A stretch of DNA of 64,000 nucleotides from Saccharopolyspora dendranthemae. Lineage in GTDB: Bacteria; Actinomycetota; Actinomycetes; Mycobacteriales; Pseudonocardiaceae. The translations under genes were made by a program, and so were the position numbers. Positions 1 through 8,567 of the stretch are shown here, piece by piece (the stretch's first letter is position 1; each line of letters begins with the position of its first letter). The DNA lies in the NCBI RefSeq assembly GCF_007829955.1, contig NZ_VIWX01000005.1, forward strand, positions 186,001 to 250,000. Reading direction: 5' to 3'. The notes beneath the pieces were generated by a model. That model did not search any database. It worked only from the letters and a program-made list of their open reading frames with translations, and was not told where the DNA came from.

Positions 1-48
1 GAAACTCGGTCTCTATCCGTTTGACCTTGTTAATGGGGGTGGAATCCG

Positions 49-2148
49 GTGCGGTTCGACGTGCTGGGGCCGGTTCGGGTGCGGCACGGCACCGTGGACG
101 TACCGGTTCCAGGCCTGTTGCGGCAACGCCTGCTCGCGTTGCTCCTCGCGCACGCCAACACGCCGGTCTCGGCGGAGTGGCTCTCGGTGGCGCTGTGGGG
201 AGGCGAGCCGGAACGTCGCGGCGGCAGCAAGCTGCACCTGCTGGTTCACCGGTTGCGAAAGACCCTCGGTGAACCCGAACGCCTGGTCTCCGACGCGGGC
301 GGCTACTGGCTGCAGGTCGAACCGGACGAGCTCGACGTCGAGCGCTTCGAAACCCTCCTGAACCTCGCCGAGCGCAACTTCGACCCGCAGCGCCGGGTCG
401 ACATGCTGCGCCAAGCGCTGCGGTTGTGGCGCGGCTGCCCGTACCACGACCTCGACCTCACCGAGCTCGCCGGCGAGACGCAGCGCATCGAAGAACGCCG
501 CCTGGTCGCGCTGGAACAGCTGCACGCGGCTGAACTCGACTGCGGCAGGCACGCTTTCATCATCGCCGAGCTCACCGAGCTGGTGCGCGAGAACCCGCTG
601 CGGGAACGCCTCCACGCACTGCTCATGACGGCCCTGTACCGCTCGGGCAGGCAGGCGGACGCGCTCGCGGTGTACCGCCGCGCCCGCCGCACCGTCGTCG
701 AGGAGCTGGGTCTGGAACCGGGCCAGGCGCTGCGGGAGCTGGAGCAGCGCATCCTCGCCGGGGAGCACATCGAGTTCGAGCCGCCGACCGCCCGCCCGCC
801 GACGCGACCGGCGCAACTTCCGCACGACGTCCCGGGTTTCGTGGGCCGCGACGCGGCTCTGGCCGAGCTCGACCGGCTCGGCGAGAAGCCCGAGGTGCCC
901 ATCGCCGTGATCGCGGGCACCGCGGGCGTGGGCAAGTCCGCTCTGGTGACGCACTGGGCCCACGCGGCGCGCGAACGCTTCCCGGACGGCCAGCTCTACG
1001 TCGACCTGCGCGGCTACGGCCCGGACCAACCGCTGAGCACCACCGAGGTGCTGGCCGGTTTCCTGCGCTCCCTCGGCATTCCCGGCGACGCGATCCCGGC
1101 CGACGCCACCGAGCGCGCCGCTCGCTTCCGCACCGTGGTCGACCAGCGCCGGATGCTGATCGTGCTGGACAACGCCGCTGATCCGGGGCAGGTCCGGCCG
1201 CTGCTTCCCGGCACGCCCACGAGCTTCGTGGTGGTCACCAGCCGCGACTCGCTGTCCGGCCTCAGCGCCCGCGACGGCGCCTACCGGCTGGTGCTGGACC
1301 GGATGCACGCCGACGAGGCGCACGCGTTGCTCACCGATCGGCTGGGGGAGCAGGTGATGAGCGCCGAGGCGGCCCGGCCGCTGATCGAGCGGTGCGCCCG
1401 GTTGCCGCTGGCCCTGCGGGTCGCGGCCGAGCGCATCCACCAGAGCACGAGCCGCGACGTGGGCGAGCTGCTGGAAGCCCTCACCGACGAGCAGCGCGGC
1501 CTGGACGCGCTGGACACCGGGGACGAGCACACCTCCGTGCGCGCGGTGTTCTCCTGGTCCTACCGCAACCTGCCCGAGGACGCGGCCCGCCTCTTCCGCC
1601 TCTACGGCTTCACCTGCAGGCACGCCGGTCACCGCATCGGCGTCTTCGCGCTCACCGCCTTGCTGGGCGCCGAGGACGTGCAGACGACCCGGCGGCTGCT
1701 CGACGTGCTGGTCCGCGCCCACCTGCTCACCGAGGTCAGCTACGGCCGGTACGAGATGCACGCGCTGCTCGGCGACTACGCGGCCGAGCTCGCCGTGCTG
1801 GAGCAGGACAAGCCGGCGATCGTGGCCCGGTTGCTCGGCTTCTACCTGCACACCGCCGACCAGGCGATGCGCATCCTGCAGCCCGGCCGCGACCCGGACG
1901 CGGGAGGGCTGCCTGCTCCGGTGGTGATGCCGAACCTGTCGAACCAGGAGTCGGCGGTGAAGTGGCTGGAGACCGAACGCCCCAACCTCATGTGCGCGGC
2001 CGAGGCCGCCGCCAGTTCGGGGATGAGCGACCTGGTCACCACCCTGTTCCAGATGCTGCACGGCTACCTGTCGGGGGAGAGCCGCTACCTCGATGACGCC
2101 GACCGGCTCAAGGCCCTGGCCACCGGAGCGATGCCCGAGGACTGCTGA
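49..2148 (+). CDS. AfsR/SARP-family transcriptional activator (BTAD + NB-ARC)
   Basis: This 699-residue protein is a pathway-type activator. Residues about 1-95 form an OmpR-like winged-helix DNA-binding domain (starts RFDVLGPVRV), and about 96-245 a bacterial transcriptional activator domain. From about 265 there is an NB-ARC/AP-ATPase module with P-loop GTAGVGKS and a Walker B LIVLDNA. It ends near residue 699, without the long C-terminal TPR array of AfsR (about 990 residues), so the regulatory tail is short. The start is GTG at 49, where the domain begins; the sequence before it is too short to judge the promoter. It lies 44 bases before a methyltransferase on the same strand and beside the acyltransferase genes, so it is the likely activator of that locus (inference from position). 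Confidence 0.88.
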   Translation: MRFDVLGPVRVRHGTVDVPVPGLLRQRLLALLLAHANTPVSAEWLSVALWGGEPERRGGSKLHLLVHRLRKTLGEPERLVSDAGGYWLQVEPDELDVERFETLLNLAERNFDPQRRVDMLRQALRLWRGCPYHDLDLTELAGETQRIEERRLVALEQLHAAELDCGRHAFIIAELTELVRENPLRERLHALLMTALYRSGRQADALAVYRRARRTVVEELGLEPGQALRELEQRILAGEHIEFEPPTARPPTRPAQLPHDVPGFVGRDAALAELDRLGEKPEVPIAVIAGTAGVGKSALVTHWAHAARERFPDGQLYVDLRGYGPDQPLSTTEVLAGFLRSLGIPGDAIPADATERAARFRTVVDQRRMLIVLDNAADPGQVRPLLPGTPTSFVVVTSRDSLSGLSARDGAYRLVLDRMHADEAHALLTDRLGEQVMSAEAARPLIERCARLPLALRVAAERIHQSTSRDVGELLEALTDEQRGLDALDTGDEHTSVRAVFSWSYRNLPEDAARLFRLYGFTCRHAGHRIGVFALTALLGAEDVQTTRRLLDVLVRAHLLTEVSYGRYEMHALLGDYAAELAVLEQDKPAIVARLLGFYLHTADQAMRILQPGRDPDAGGLPAPVVMPNLSNQESAVKWLETERPNLMCAAEAAASSGMSDLVTTLFQMLHGYLSGESRYLDDADRLKALATGAMPEDC

Positions 2149-2192
2149 ACAGCTGCAAGCGCGGCGAAAGACCGGCTGCTCAGTCTGGCCCG

Positions 2193-2993
2193 ATGACACG
2201 CGAGTACCACTTCCGCACCGCCACCGACCTGGGGCGGGAGCAGACGGAACTGCTGCAGGAGATGCTCGACGAGCGGACCAGGCAGCTCATCGAGCCCGCC
2301 GTGCGGCCCGGCGCCCGCTGCCTGGAGATCGGCGCGGGCAGCGGTTCGGTCGCGCGCTGGCTGGCCGGGCGGGGAGCCTCCGTGGTCGCCGTGGACCTCG
2401 ACACCGAGCAGCTCACCGACCTGCGCGATGTGGCGGTCCTGCGGCACGACATCAACGAGGGCGTCCCGCCGGGTGGCCCGTTCGACCTCATCCACGCCCG
2501 CACCGTGCTGATGCACCTCCAGCGGCGGGAGCAGATCCTCGGTGAGCTGGCCGCAGCGCTGGCACCCGGCGGGATGCTGGCGCTCGGCGAGGTGTGCCTG
2601 CACGATCCGCCGCGCCTGCTGGCGGTCCCGGAGCCGGGTGACGCCGAGGTCTTCCAGCGAGTGCTGGGCATGGCGAGGGAAGCGTTCACCGGGCCCAACG
2701 GGATGGCCCTGGACTGGGGCCTGGAGATGGACGGGCACCTGGCTGCGGCCGGGCTCCAGGAGGTGCGCAGCGAACTGTTCGGAGAACCCGCGGTCGGTGG
2801 TGCGACGGTGGGCAGGTACGTCCGGAACCTCCTCCTGCAGCTGTCGCCCGCGCTCGCCGAGCGGGGATGCGCTCAGAGCGACCTCGACCGGTTCGCCGAG
2901 CTGTTCCTCGATCCGCGGATGCGGTGCTGGTACCTGCACTTCGTCTTCAGCAGCGGCGTGAAGGCGAACGGGGCCGCGACCCCGACTTCCTGA
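2193..2993 (+). CDS. Class I SAM-dependent methyltransferase
   Basis: The 266-residue protein has a Rossmann-type SAM-binding fold. Motif I is LEIGAGSGSVARWL (about residues 44-57), the acidic end of strand beta-2 is VVAVDLD, and a motif near PFDLIHARTVLMHL is typical of small-molecule methyltransferases of the UbiE/CcbJ kind. The substrate cannot be read from the sequence. It follows the SARP gene by 44 bases and probably shares its transcript. Its 3' end faces the minus-strand acyltransferase at 3004 with only 10 bases between stops. A role in tailoring a product of the neighbouring acyltransferases is inference. Confidence 0.85.
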   Translation: MTREYHFRTATDLGREQTELLQEMLDERTRQLIEPAVRPGARCLEIGAGSGSVARWLAGRGASVVAVDLDTEQLTDLRDVAVLRHDINEGVPPGGPFDLIHARTVLMHLQRREQILGELAAALAPGGMLALGEVCLHDPPRLLAVPEPGDAEVFQRVLGMAREAFTGPNGMALDWGLEMDGHLAAAGLQEVRSELFGEPAVGGATVGRYVRNLLLQLSPALAERGCAQSDLDRFAELFLDPRMRCWYLHFVFSSGVKANGAATPTS

Positions 2994-3003
2994 GCGGGCG
3001 AGC

Positions 3004-4314
3004 TCAGGGCCGCTCCCGGTGCCAGGGCGTGGCGGGGACGGACCGGTTCGCGAGGGCTTTCGCGGTGTGGGCGTGCAGGGCGGCCGTGTCCGGGAAGTGG
3101 TCGGGGTCGAGGGCCAGCACCGTCAGGTTGAGCGTTCCGCCCGTGCGGGTGAGCCACGCCGTGAGACCACCACCGCGCGAGCGCAGCAGCGCTGGACTGG
3201 TGCCACCGGTGATCGAGCGCATCACGATCGAGGTGGCCGGGAAGCCCGTCGGAGCGGCGAAGTCCTGCGGCATCTCGCCGAGGTTGGAGCACAGGCAGAG
3301 CGGAACCGGGAATTTCTCCGCGGTTCTGGCCCCCAGCGCGTCCGGCAGGAGCTGGACCAGCGGTTCCAGGAGCTTGGCCGGGGTCGGGGCTCCGGCGGCG
3401 GCGAAGGCCCGCTTGCTCGAGGCGCGGATCGGGGCGAGGTCGTCGACCCGGCCTCCGGTAGGGGTGACGGCGATCGAGACGCCGGTGGTGGCGTTGGAGC
3501 GGTCGTCGTCCTGCCCTCGGAGGCTCACCGGCAACGAGACCTTGACCGGCGCGTCCGGGCCCACTCGCCCGGACGACAGCAGGACCTCGGTGAGGATCGC
3601 GATGAACAGGGCGTTCGCCGAACCGCCTCGGACAGCGGCGGCCTCGTCCCAGGCCTCGGCGTCGCAGTCGAAGACCACCTGCGGCGGGCGTGCGGGCGTG
3701 TCGTCGCCTTCGCGCGGACCGGCCTGCGACACCTGGGTTCCCGGCGGCAGCGCAACGCTCTTCGGAGCGCGCAGCGCGCGGAGAACCCCGAGTCCGGCTC
3801 GAACCAGCTGGCCGGCCGCGTCGCCGAGCTCGTGCCGCAGCCCGGTCCGGGTGGAAGGCGGACGCCCGGCTTCCACGCCGCGCACCGCCTCGGTCACCGC
3901 GCGCACGTGGGCACCGCCGTCGCCGACGACGTGCGAGACCGTCAGGGAGAGCACGGATCCGCCTGCGCGGGTGGGGGCGCAGGCCAGCCGCCAGCCGGGG
4001 CCGCGCACGGGATCCAACCGCTTCGCGGCCTCGTCGTCGGCCCAGCTCAGCACCTCGTCCGGCGCGAGCGCGACCGGGTGCACCGCGACCGGTTCGACCG
4101 ACGCCGAGCGCACCCAGCGCGGCCGCGCGCCCGGAACGGCACCGCGCACCACGAGTCTGCCGAGGCGTCCCCTGCTCAGCCGGTGCGCGAGCTCGTCGAG
4201 CTCGGAAGCCGGGATCTCGCGGTCGAAGTGCCAGACGCTCTGGTTGGTGACGGGGATGCCCAGCACGCGCTCGGCGCGCAGGAACAGGTCGTCGTCGGAG
4301 GTCAGCCGGTTCAC
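3004..4314 (-). CDS. Stand-alone HxxxD acyltransferase/condensation-fold protein 1
   Basis: About 436 residues of the CoA-dependent acyltransferase fold (wax-ester synthase, PapA and NRPS condensation domains). The catalytic motif is H128-VVG-D132-G. Start is GTG at 4314, overlapping the TGA of the upstream gene (GTGA), so the pair should be translationally coupled; a GTG one codon earlier (4317) is equally possible. The N-terminus (LTSDDDLFLRAERVLGIPVTNQSVWHFD) resembles that of the next gene, so the two are paralogues. No carrier protein or adenylation domain is attached. It is predicted to move an acyl group from CoA or a carrier onto an alcohol or amine; the substrate is unknown. Confidence 0.8.
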   Translation of the reverse strand: MNRLTSDDDLFLRAERVLGIPVTNQSVWHFDREIPASELDELAHRLSRGRLGRLVVRGAVPGARPRWVRSASVEPVAVHPVALAPDEVLSWADDEAAKRLDPVRGPGWRLACAPTRAGGSVLSLTVSHVVGDGGAHVRAVTEAVRGVEAGRPPSTRTGLRHELGDAAGQLVRAGLGVLRALRAPKSVALPPGTQVSQAGPREGDDTPARPPQVVFDCDAEAWDEAAAVRGGSANALFIAILTEVLLSSGRVGPDAPVKVSLPVSLRGQDDDRSNATTGVSIAVTPTGGRVDDLAPIRASSKRAFAAAGAPTPAKLLEPLVQLLPDALGARTAEKFPVPLCLCSNLGEMPQDFAAPTGFPATSIVMRSITGGTSPALLRSRGGGLTAWLTRTGGTLNLTVLALDPDHFPDTAALHAHTAKALANRSVPATPWHRERP

Positions 4315-5630
4315 CACTCCTGCACCTCCACCCCCCACCCGGACAGCTCCGAGAGCACCAGCTCGCGCAAGGCCGCGACGCCGTCGATCCGCCCCGGCGC
4401 GAGTCCGCACACTGAGAACGTGGTGCGGGCGCCGCTGTCGCTGAGCCACCCGGTGACGCCGTCGCCGATGGTGGCGATCTCGGCCGGGCCGGCGCCGGGG
4501 TAGTGGGCGGTGGCGGAGGTGCTGCGCACCGGAACACCGCACAGCTCGCGCGGGATCTCACCGAGGTTGGAGGCCAGCACGGTCGCCGCGGGCGGCGGCG
4601 GGAGTCGCCGCACCACCGCGTCCGGCAGCATCTGCACCAGCGCGAGCGGCTGCGCCGCCGAGGAGTTCGCCGCGAGTCGCTGGTAGGCGCTCTTGCACGC
4701 CGCCTTCACTGCGGACAGGTCCCGCGCGTCGAGCACGGCCCGGTCCAGCGCCGCCACCGCGATGCGCGTCGAATTCGCCCGCACATCACCGGGTTCCCTG
4801 CCGCTGACCGGCAGCGCAGCGGGCACCACCTCGTCCGCGCACCCGGCGGCGGCCGCGATCCGGGCCAGCGCCGCCACGAACAGCGAGTTGACCGAACCAC
4901 CGTGCGCCGCGGCCTTTTCGGCGAGCGCGGCGCTGTCGCACTCCACGACCACGTGCGGGGTGCGCCAGTCCCGGGGTGCCTCGGGCTTCACCTTCGCGGA
5001 GGCGGCTCCGCCCTTGCCGCGCTCGCGGGTGATCGCCCAGCGCGCCACGGACCTGATCTGGTCGAGCCCGTCGCCGATCTCGTCGACCACCGCGGACAGC
5101 AGCGGGGCGCGCTCCGGGACCGGCACGGGGTCGCCGGCGTCGGCGCGGACCACGGCATCGATCAGGGCCGCCCCGTCGGCGATCGCGTGCGCCGCGACCA
5201 GGGACAGCACTGCGCCGCCGTCGGTGGTGCGGGCGAACGACAGCTGCCACGCGCGTCCGGTCGCCGGGTCGAAGTCCGCCGACACCCGGCCGTCGAGCCA
5301 GCCGAGCACATCGGTGATCGGTTCCGGTTCGACGTGCAGCGGCGCGGCGTCCGCCGAGCGCGACCACCTGTCCCGCGCAGTGGGAAACCACGCGCGTTCC
5401 ACCCTGCGAGAAAGCGCTCCGGCGGCTATTCCTTCATGAAATTTTCGCACGCTGGACACATCAGGCGTCGTGTCGAATCGCCAGCCGAACTGGTTTATCG
5501 CGGGTGTTCCGAGACCGCGATGACGCCGCATGAACAGGTCATCGGCGAATTCGAGTCGTGCAGTGCCGGAAATGATGCCTCCAGTTGCGGAAATGGACCG
5601 TTGGCCCAGCGTTTTACCAGCTTGAAACAT
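4311..5630 (-). CDS. Stand-alone HxxxD acyltransferase/condensation-fold protein 2
   Basis: Paralogue of the gene at 3004, with active-site motif H148-AIA-D152-G (numbered from ATG 5630) and the family start-of-fold segment LEFADDLFMRRHRGLGTPAINQFGW. The start is uncertain. ATG 5630 has no good ribosome site and would add about 20 residues not seen in the paralogue. A strong GGAGG lies at 5582-5578, followed four bases later by ATT at 5573, which would give a protein starting where the paralogue does but with a rare start codon. It is transcribed away from the plus-strand acyltransferase operon; the shared region at 5631-5800 is lower in GC and must hold both promoters. Confidence 0.72.
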   Translation of the reverse strand: MFQAGKTLGQRSISATGGIISGTARLEFADDLFMRRHRGLGTPAINQFGWRFDTTPDVSSVRKFHEGIAAGALSRRVERAWFPTARDRWSRSADAAPLHVEPEPITDVLGWLDGRVSADFDPATGRAWQLSFARTTDGGAVLSLVAAHAIADGAALIDAVVRADAGDPVPVPERAPLLSAVVDEIGDGLDQIRSVARWAITRERGKGGAASAKVKPEAPRDWRTPHVVVECDSAALAEKAAAHGGSVNSLFVAALARIAAAAGCADEVVPAALPVSGREPGDVRANSTRIAVAALDRAVLDARDLSAVKAACKSAYQRLAANSSAAQPLALVQMLPDAVVRRLPPPPAATVLASNLGEIPRELCGVPVRSTSATAHYPGAGPAEIATIGDGVTGWLSDSGARTTFSVCGLAPGRIDGVAALRELVLSELSGWGVEVQEW

Positions 5631-5800
5631 CGGGCTTCGAGGTGGTACCGATTGTGGCCAATGCCCGCCGGAGGCTTGAAGCGGCCTGTGTGGTGACCAT
5701 CGACACACTCGATTGGGCGTGTGCGCGAGCGATACCCTGCTTGCTCTGCGGTCAACGCCGATTGCCTTTCCCCACCACGAAATTCCGGGAGATTCGCGAA

Positions 5801-7162
5801 GTGGAATACACCGAATTAGCCGACTACCCGCTGCCGGACGGCGCGGTCAGCACGTGGGCGCCGGTGTGCGAACCCGATTCCTGGTCCGACGACGACCGCA
5901 AGCTCACCCACGACCACGAGGCGCACCTGGCTTCGGCCCTGCCGGGCTCCTGGATCGGCTCGGTGCTGCGCGTCCCCATGCGCTACGACGCCGAGGTGCT
6001 GCGCCGGGCCCTGCGCGCCTGGATCGCCCGGCACGAAGCGCTCCGCACCACCGTGAGCCCGGGCGAGAGCGGCTGGCGCCGGCACCTGATCGCCGCGGAC
6101 GCCATCGACGTCACCGAGCGCTCGCACGGCGAGCTGAGCGGCTCCGTTGCCCACGACACGATCTCCGAGCACTTCGCGGGCGTGACGCCGGACCGCTGGC
6201 CGCACTGCCTGTTCGCGACGATCGCGCTGCCCGAGGGCTTCGTGCTCGCCTTCGGCGCCGACCACAGCGTCATGGACGCCTACTCGCAGCTGCTCTTCTT
6301 CGGCGAGATCGTCGAGCTCTACGAGCGCGCGCTCGACGGCGTCCCGGACGAGGAGCTCGGCACCCTGGACGTCGGCAGCCACGTCGACCACAGCGCGGCG
6401 GCCCGATCGCTGTCGGAGGTCGTCGACGCAGAGCACCCGGTCGTGCGGCACTGGGCCGAGTTCCTGAAGGACGGCGAATTCCCCGGCATGGAGGGCGTTT
6501 CGTCGCAGGCTCCGGCTCCTGAGGGGGTTTCGCAGCACTCGCTGTCGCGATGGGTGATCCCGTCCGGAGACGCCGAGAGCATGGAGCGGTTGTGCGCGAA
6601 CCTGGGCACCGGCGCGCAGTCCGGCGTCTTCGCCGCCGTCGCGCTCGCGATGCGCGAGCGGACCGGTTCGGAGCAGCTGCGGTTCGTGCTCCCCATGCAC
6701 ACCCGGCACGACCGGCGGCACGCCGGAGCCGTCGGCTGGTACGTCGGGTTGTGCCCGGTGGACATCGATCTGCGCGGTGCCACCGACTTCCGCGAAGTCG
6801 TCTCGCACACCCGTGCCGGGGTCTCCGCCGGTCGCGGCTGCGTGAAGACCTCGTTCGCCCGGGTCGCCGACATCCTGGAGCTGGACGCCGAACCGCGCTT
6901 CGTCATGTCCTACGTGGACGTGCGCAAGGTGCCGGGTGCCGAGCACTGGCCGGACTGGGGTGCGCGGGCGCTGCGCAGCCCGGAGGCCAGCCGCGATGAG
7001 GCCTACCTGTGGGTGATCCACTCCGACGAGGGCATCAGCGTCTCGGCCCGCTGCGGTCGTACGGACAGCGCGCTGGAGGCCGTCGAAGGGCTGATCGCCG
7101 GTTTCGAGGAGAAGTTCACCGACGTGCTGGGCGCTCCCGAGGCGCTGGAGGTGGGCGCGTGA
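5801..7162 (+). CDS. Stand-alone HxxxD condensation-domain protein 3 (PapA-like), with TTA codon
   Basis: 453 residues of the condensation/PapA acyltransferase fold. The first-lobe motif is ALRAWIARHEALRTTV, the catalytic motif H155-SVM-D159, and a C-lobe segment AVGWYVGLCPVDIDL matches those of stand-alone condensation domains. The GTG start at 5801 is set by GGGAG at 5787-5791, nine bases upstream. The sixth codon (5816-5818) is TTA, which is rare in such GC-rich genomes and in streptomycetes makes translation depend on the bldA tRNA. First of three overlapping or abutting genes, so this could gate the whole operon. Acyl donor and acceptor are unknown. Confidence 0.85.
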   Translation: MEYTELADYPLPDGAVSTWAPVCEPDSWSDDDRKLTHDHEAHLASALPGSWIGSVLRVPMRYDAEVLRRALRAWIARHEALRTTVSPGESGWRRHLIAADAIDVTERSHGELSGSVAHDTISEHFAGVTPDRWPHCLFATIALPEGFVLAFGADHSVMDAYSQLLFFGEIVELYERALDGVPDEELGTLDVGSHVDHSAAARSLSEVVDAEHPVVRHWAEFLKDGEFPGMEGVSSQAPAPEGVSQHSLSRWVIPSGDAESMERLCANLGTGAQSGVFAAVALAMRERTGSEQLRFVLPMHTRHDRRHAGAVGWYVGLCPVDIDLRGATDFREVVSHTRAGVSAGRGCVKTSFARVADILELDAEPRFVMSYVDVRKVPGAEHWPDWGARALRSPEASRDEAYLWVIHSDEGISVSARCGRTDSALEAVEGLIAGFEEKFTDVLGAPEALEVGA

Positions 7163-8565
7163 TCCTCGCCGACATGGCCGACTGGCGCACCCCGCCCGGC
7201 CGAGTCCTGCGCTGGGTGCCGACCGCCGCTGCCCGCGAGGCGGCGGAGACCGCACCCGTGGATCCCGGCCCGCCGTCGGATCTGCAAGCCGACCACCTCG
7301 CCGCGTTCCGGGCGCACGGCCGCAACCGCGCTTGGACGGGCGTGGCCACCGACGTCGACGGCGACCTCGATCGCGCGGCGATGACCCGCGCGCTGCAGCG
7401 CCTGGTGCGAACCCACGGCGGCTTCCGCACCTGGTTCGACCTGTCCGAGCCCGAACCGGTCCGCCACCTGGTGCCCGCCGAGGCCGTCGACTTCGAGGTC
7501 GACGAGGTCCCGGTGCCGCAGGAGGACTGGGACGCCGCCCTGCAGGAGCACCTGGCGAGCCGGTTCGACGACGAGTGCACGCCCGACGCCTGGCCCGGTT
7601 TCGCGCTCGGCGTCGTCGAGCGCCCCGGTGGCTTCGGCGTGTTCTGGGGCTGCGACCACGCGTTCACTGACGGCGCCTCGCAGATCCTGCTCGGTTCGGA
7701 GCTCGCCGACCTCTACGCCGCCGAACTCGCCGAACCGGGCGGGCCGGAAGTCGACTCCGGTGCGTTGCCCGGACCGGGCGAGCGCGGCGACTTCCGCGAC
7801 TACGTGACCGAACAGCGCGAAGCCGCAGCCGCTTTCAGCTCGGAATCCCACGAGGTCCGCGAGTGGGTGCGGATGGTGTCGGCGAACGGGAACCAGCTCC
7901 CGCGCTTCCCGCTGCCGCTCGGCCTCGCCGACGGCGAGAAGGCGCCGGTGCACATCAGGACCCTCACCTGTCTCGAAGGCGAGGAGCTCGCCGCCTTCGA
8001 CAAGGCCTGCAAGGCCGCGGGCGCGCGCATGAGCGGTGGCGTGTTCGCCGCGGTCGCGGCCACCGAGCGGTTGCTGGCCGGGCGGGACCGCTACTTCGGC
8101 ATGACGGTGCTCAGCACCCGCGACCGCGGCCCCTACTCGCGCTCGCAGGGGTGGTTCTGCACGTTCGCCCCGGTCGAGTTCGACGTCGGCGACGCGGAAT
8201 TCGGTGAGCTCGCGGAGCGGGCTCAGCATGCGCTCCGCAGGGCCAAGGAGCTCTCGGCGGCCCCGATCGGCCTGGTCGTCGACACCCTCCTGCGCAGCGG
8301 GACGTGCACCCCGGCCGACCTCGGCAGCCCGCAACTGCTGTCCTACTTGGACCTGCGGTGGTTCCCGGGCGCAGGTCGCGCCGCGGACGCGCGGGGCGTG
8401 CACTTCACCGGCACCGGGCGCACGTCCAACGCCTCGACCTGGATCAACCGCGACGCCGACCGGCTCTACCTGCTGGCCCAGGTGCCCGACACCGAGAAGG
8501 CCCGCGACACCGTCGACGACTACCACCGCAACCTGCGGAAGGTCCTCCAGGACGCTGCGAGCTAG
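7159..8565 (+). CDS. Stand-alone HxxxD condensation-domain protein 4 (PapA-like)
   Basis: 468 residues, the same fold as its neighbours, with H167-AFT-D171-G as catalytic motif and LQRLVRTHGGFRTWFDL as the first-lobe motif. Start GTG 7159 overlaps the TGA of the preceding gene (GTGA), which indicates translational coupling. A downstream motif SQGWFCTFAPVEFDV corresponds to the AVGWYVG segment of gene 3. The protein is not a copy of gene 3: the two differ along their whole length apart from motifs, which suggests distinct substrates, not a recent duplication. Function inferred as acyl transfer from CoA or a carrier protein. Confidence 0.83.
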   Translation: MILADMADWRTPPGRVLRWVPTAAAREAAETAPVDPGPPSDLQADHLAAFRAHGRNRAWTGVATDVDGDLDRAAMTRALQRLVRTHGGFRTWFDLSEPEPVRHLVPAEAVDFEVDEVPVPQEDWDAALQEHLASRFDDECTPDAWPGFALGVVERPGGFGVFWGCDHAFTDGASQILLGSELADLYAAELAEPGGPEVDSGALPGPGERGDFRDYVTEQREAAAAFSSESHEVREWVRMVSANGNQLPRFPLPLGLADGEKAPVHIRTLTCLEGEELAAFDKACKAAGARMSGGVFAAVAATERLLAGRDRYFGMTVLSTRDRGPYSRSQGWFCTFAPVEFDVGDAEFGELAERAQHALRRAKELSAAPIGLVVDTLLRSGTCTPADLGSPQLLSYLDLRWFPGAGRAADARGVHFTGTGRTSNASTWINRDADRLYLLAQVPDTEKARDTVDDYHRNLRKVLQDAAS

Positions 8566-8567
8566 GC

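Noticed and set aside
13..2199. Long minus-strand open frame (728 codons) opposite the SARP gene
   Set aside because: It is a shadow of high GC third positions on the plus-strand gene; its protein is Arg/Gly/Ala-rich with no domain, while the plus strand shows full SARP domains.
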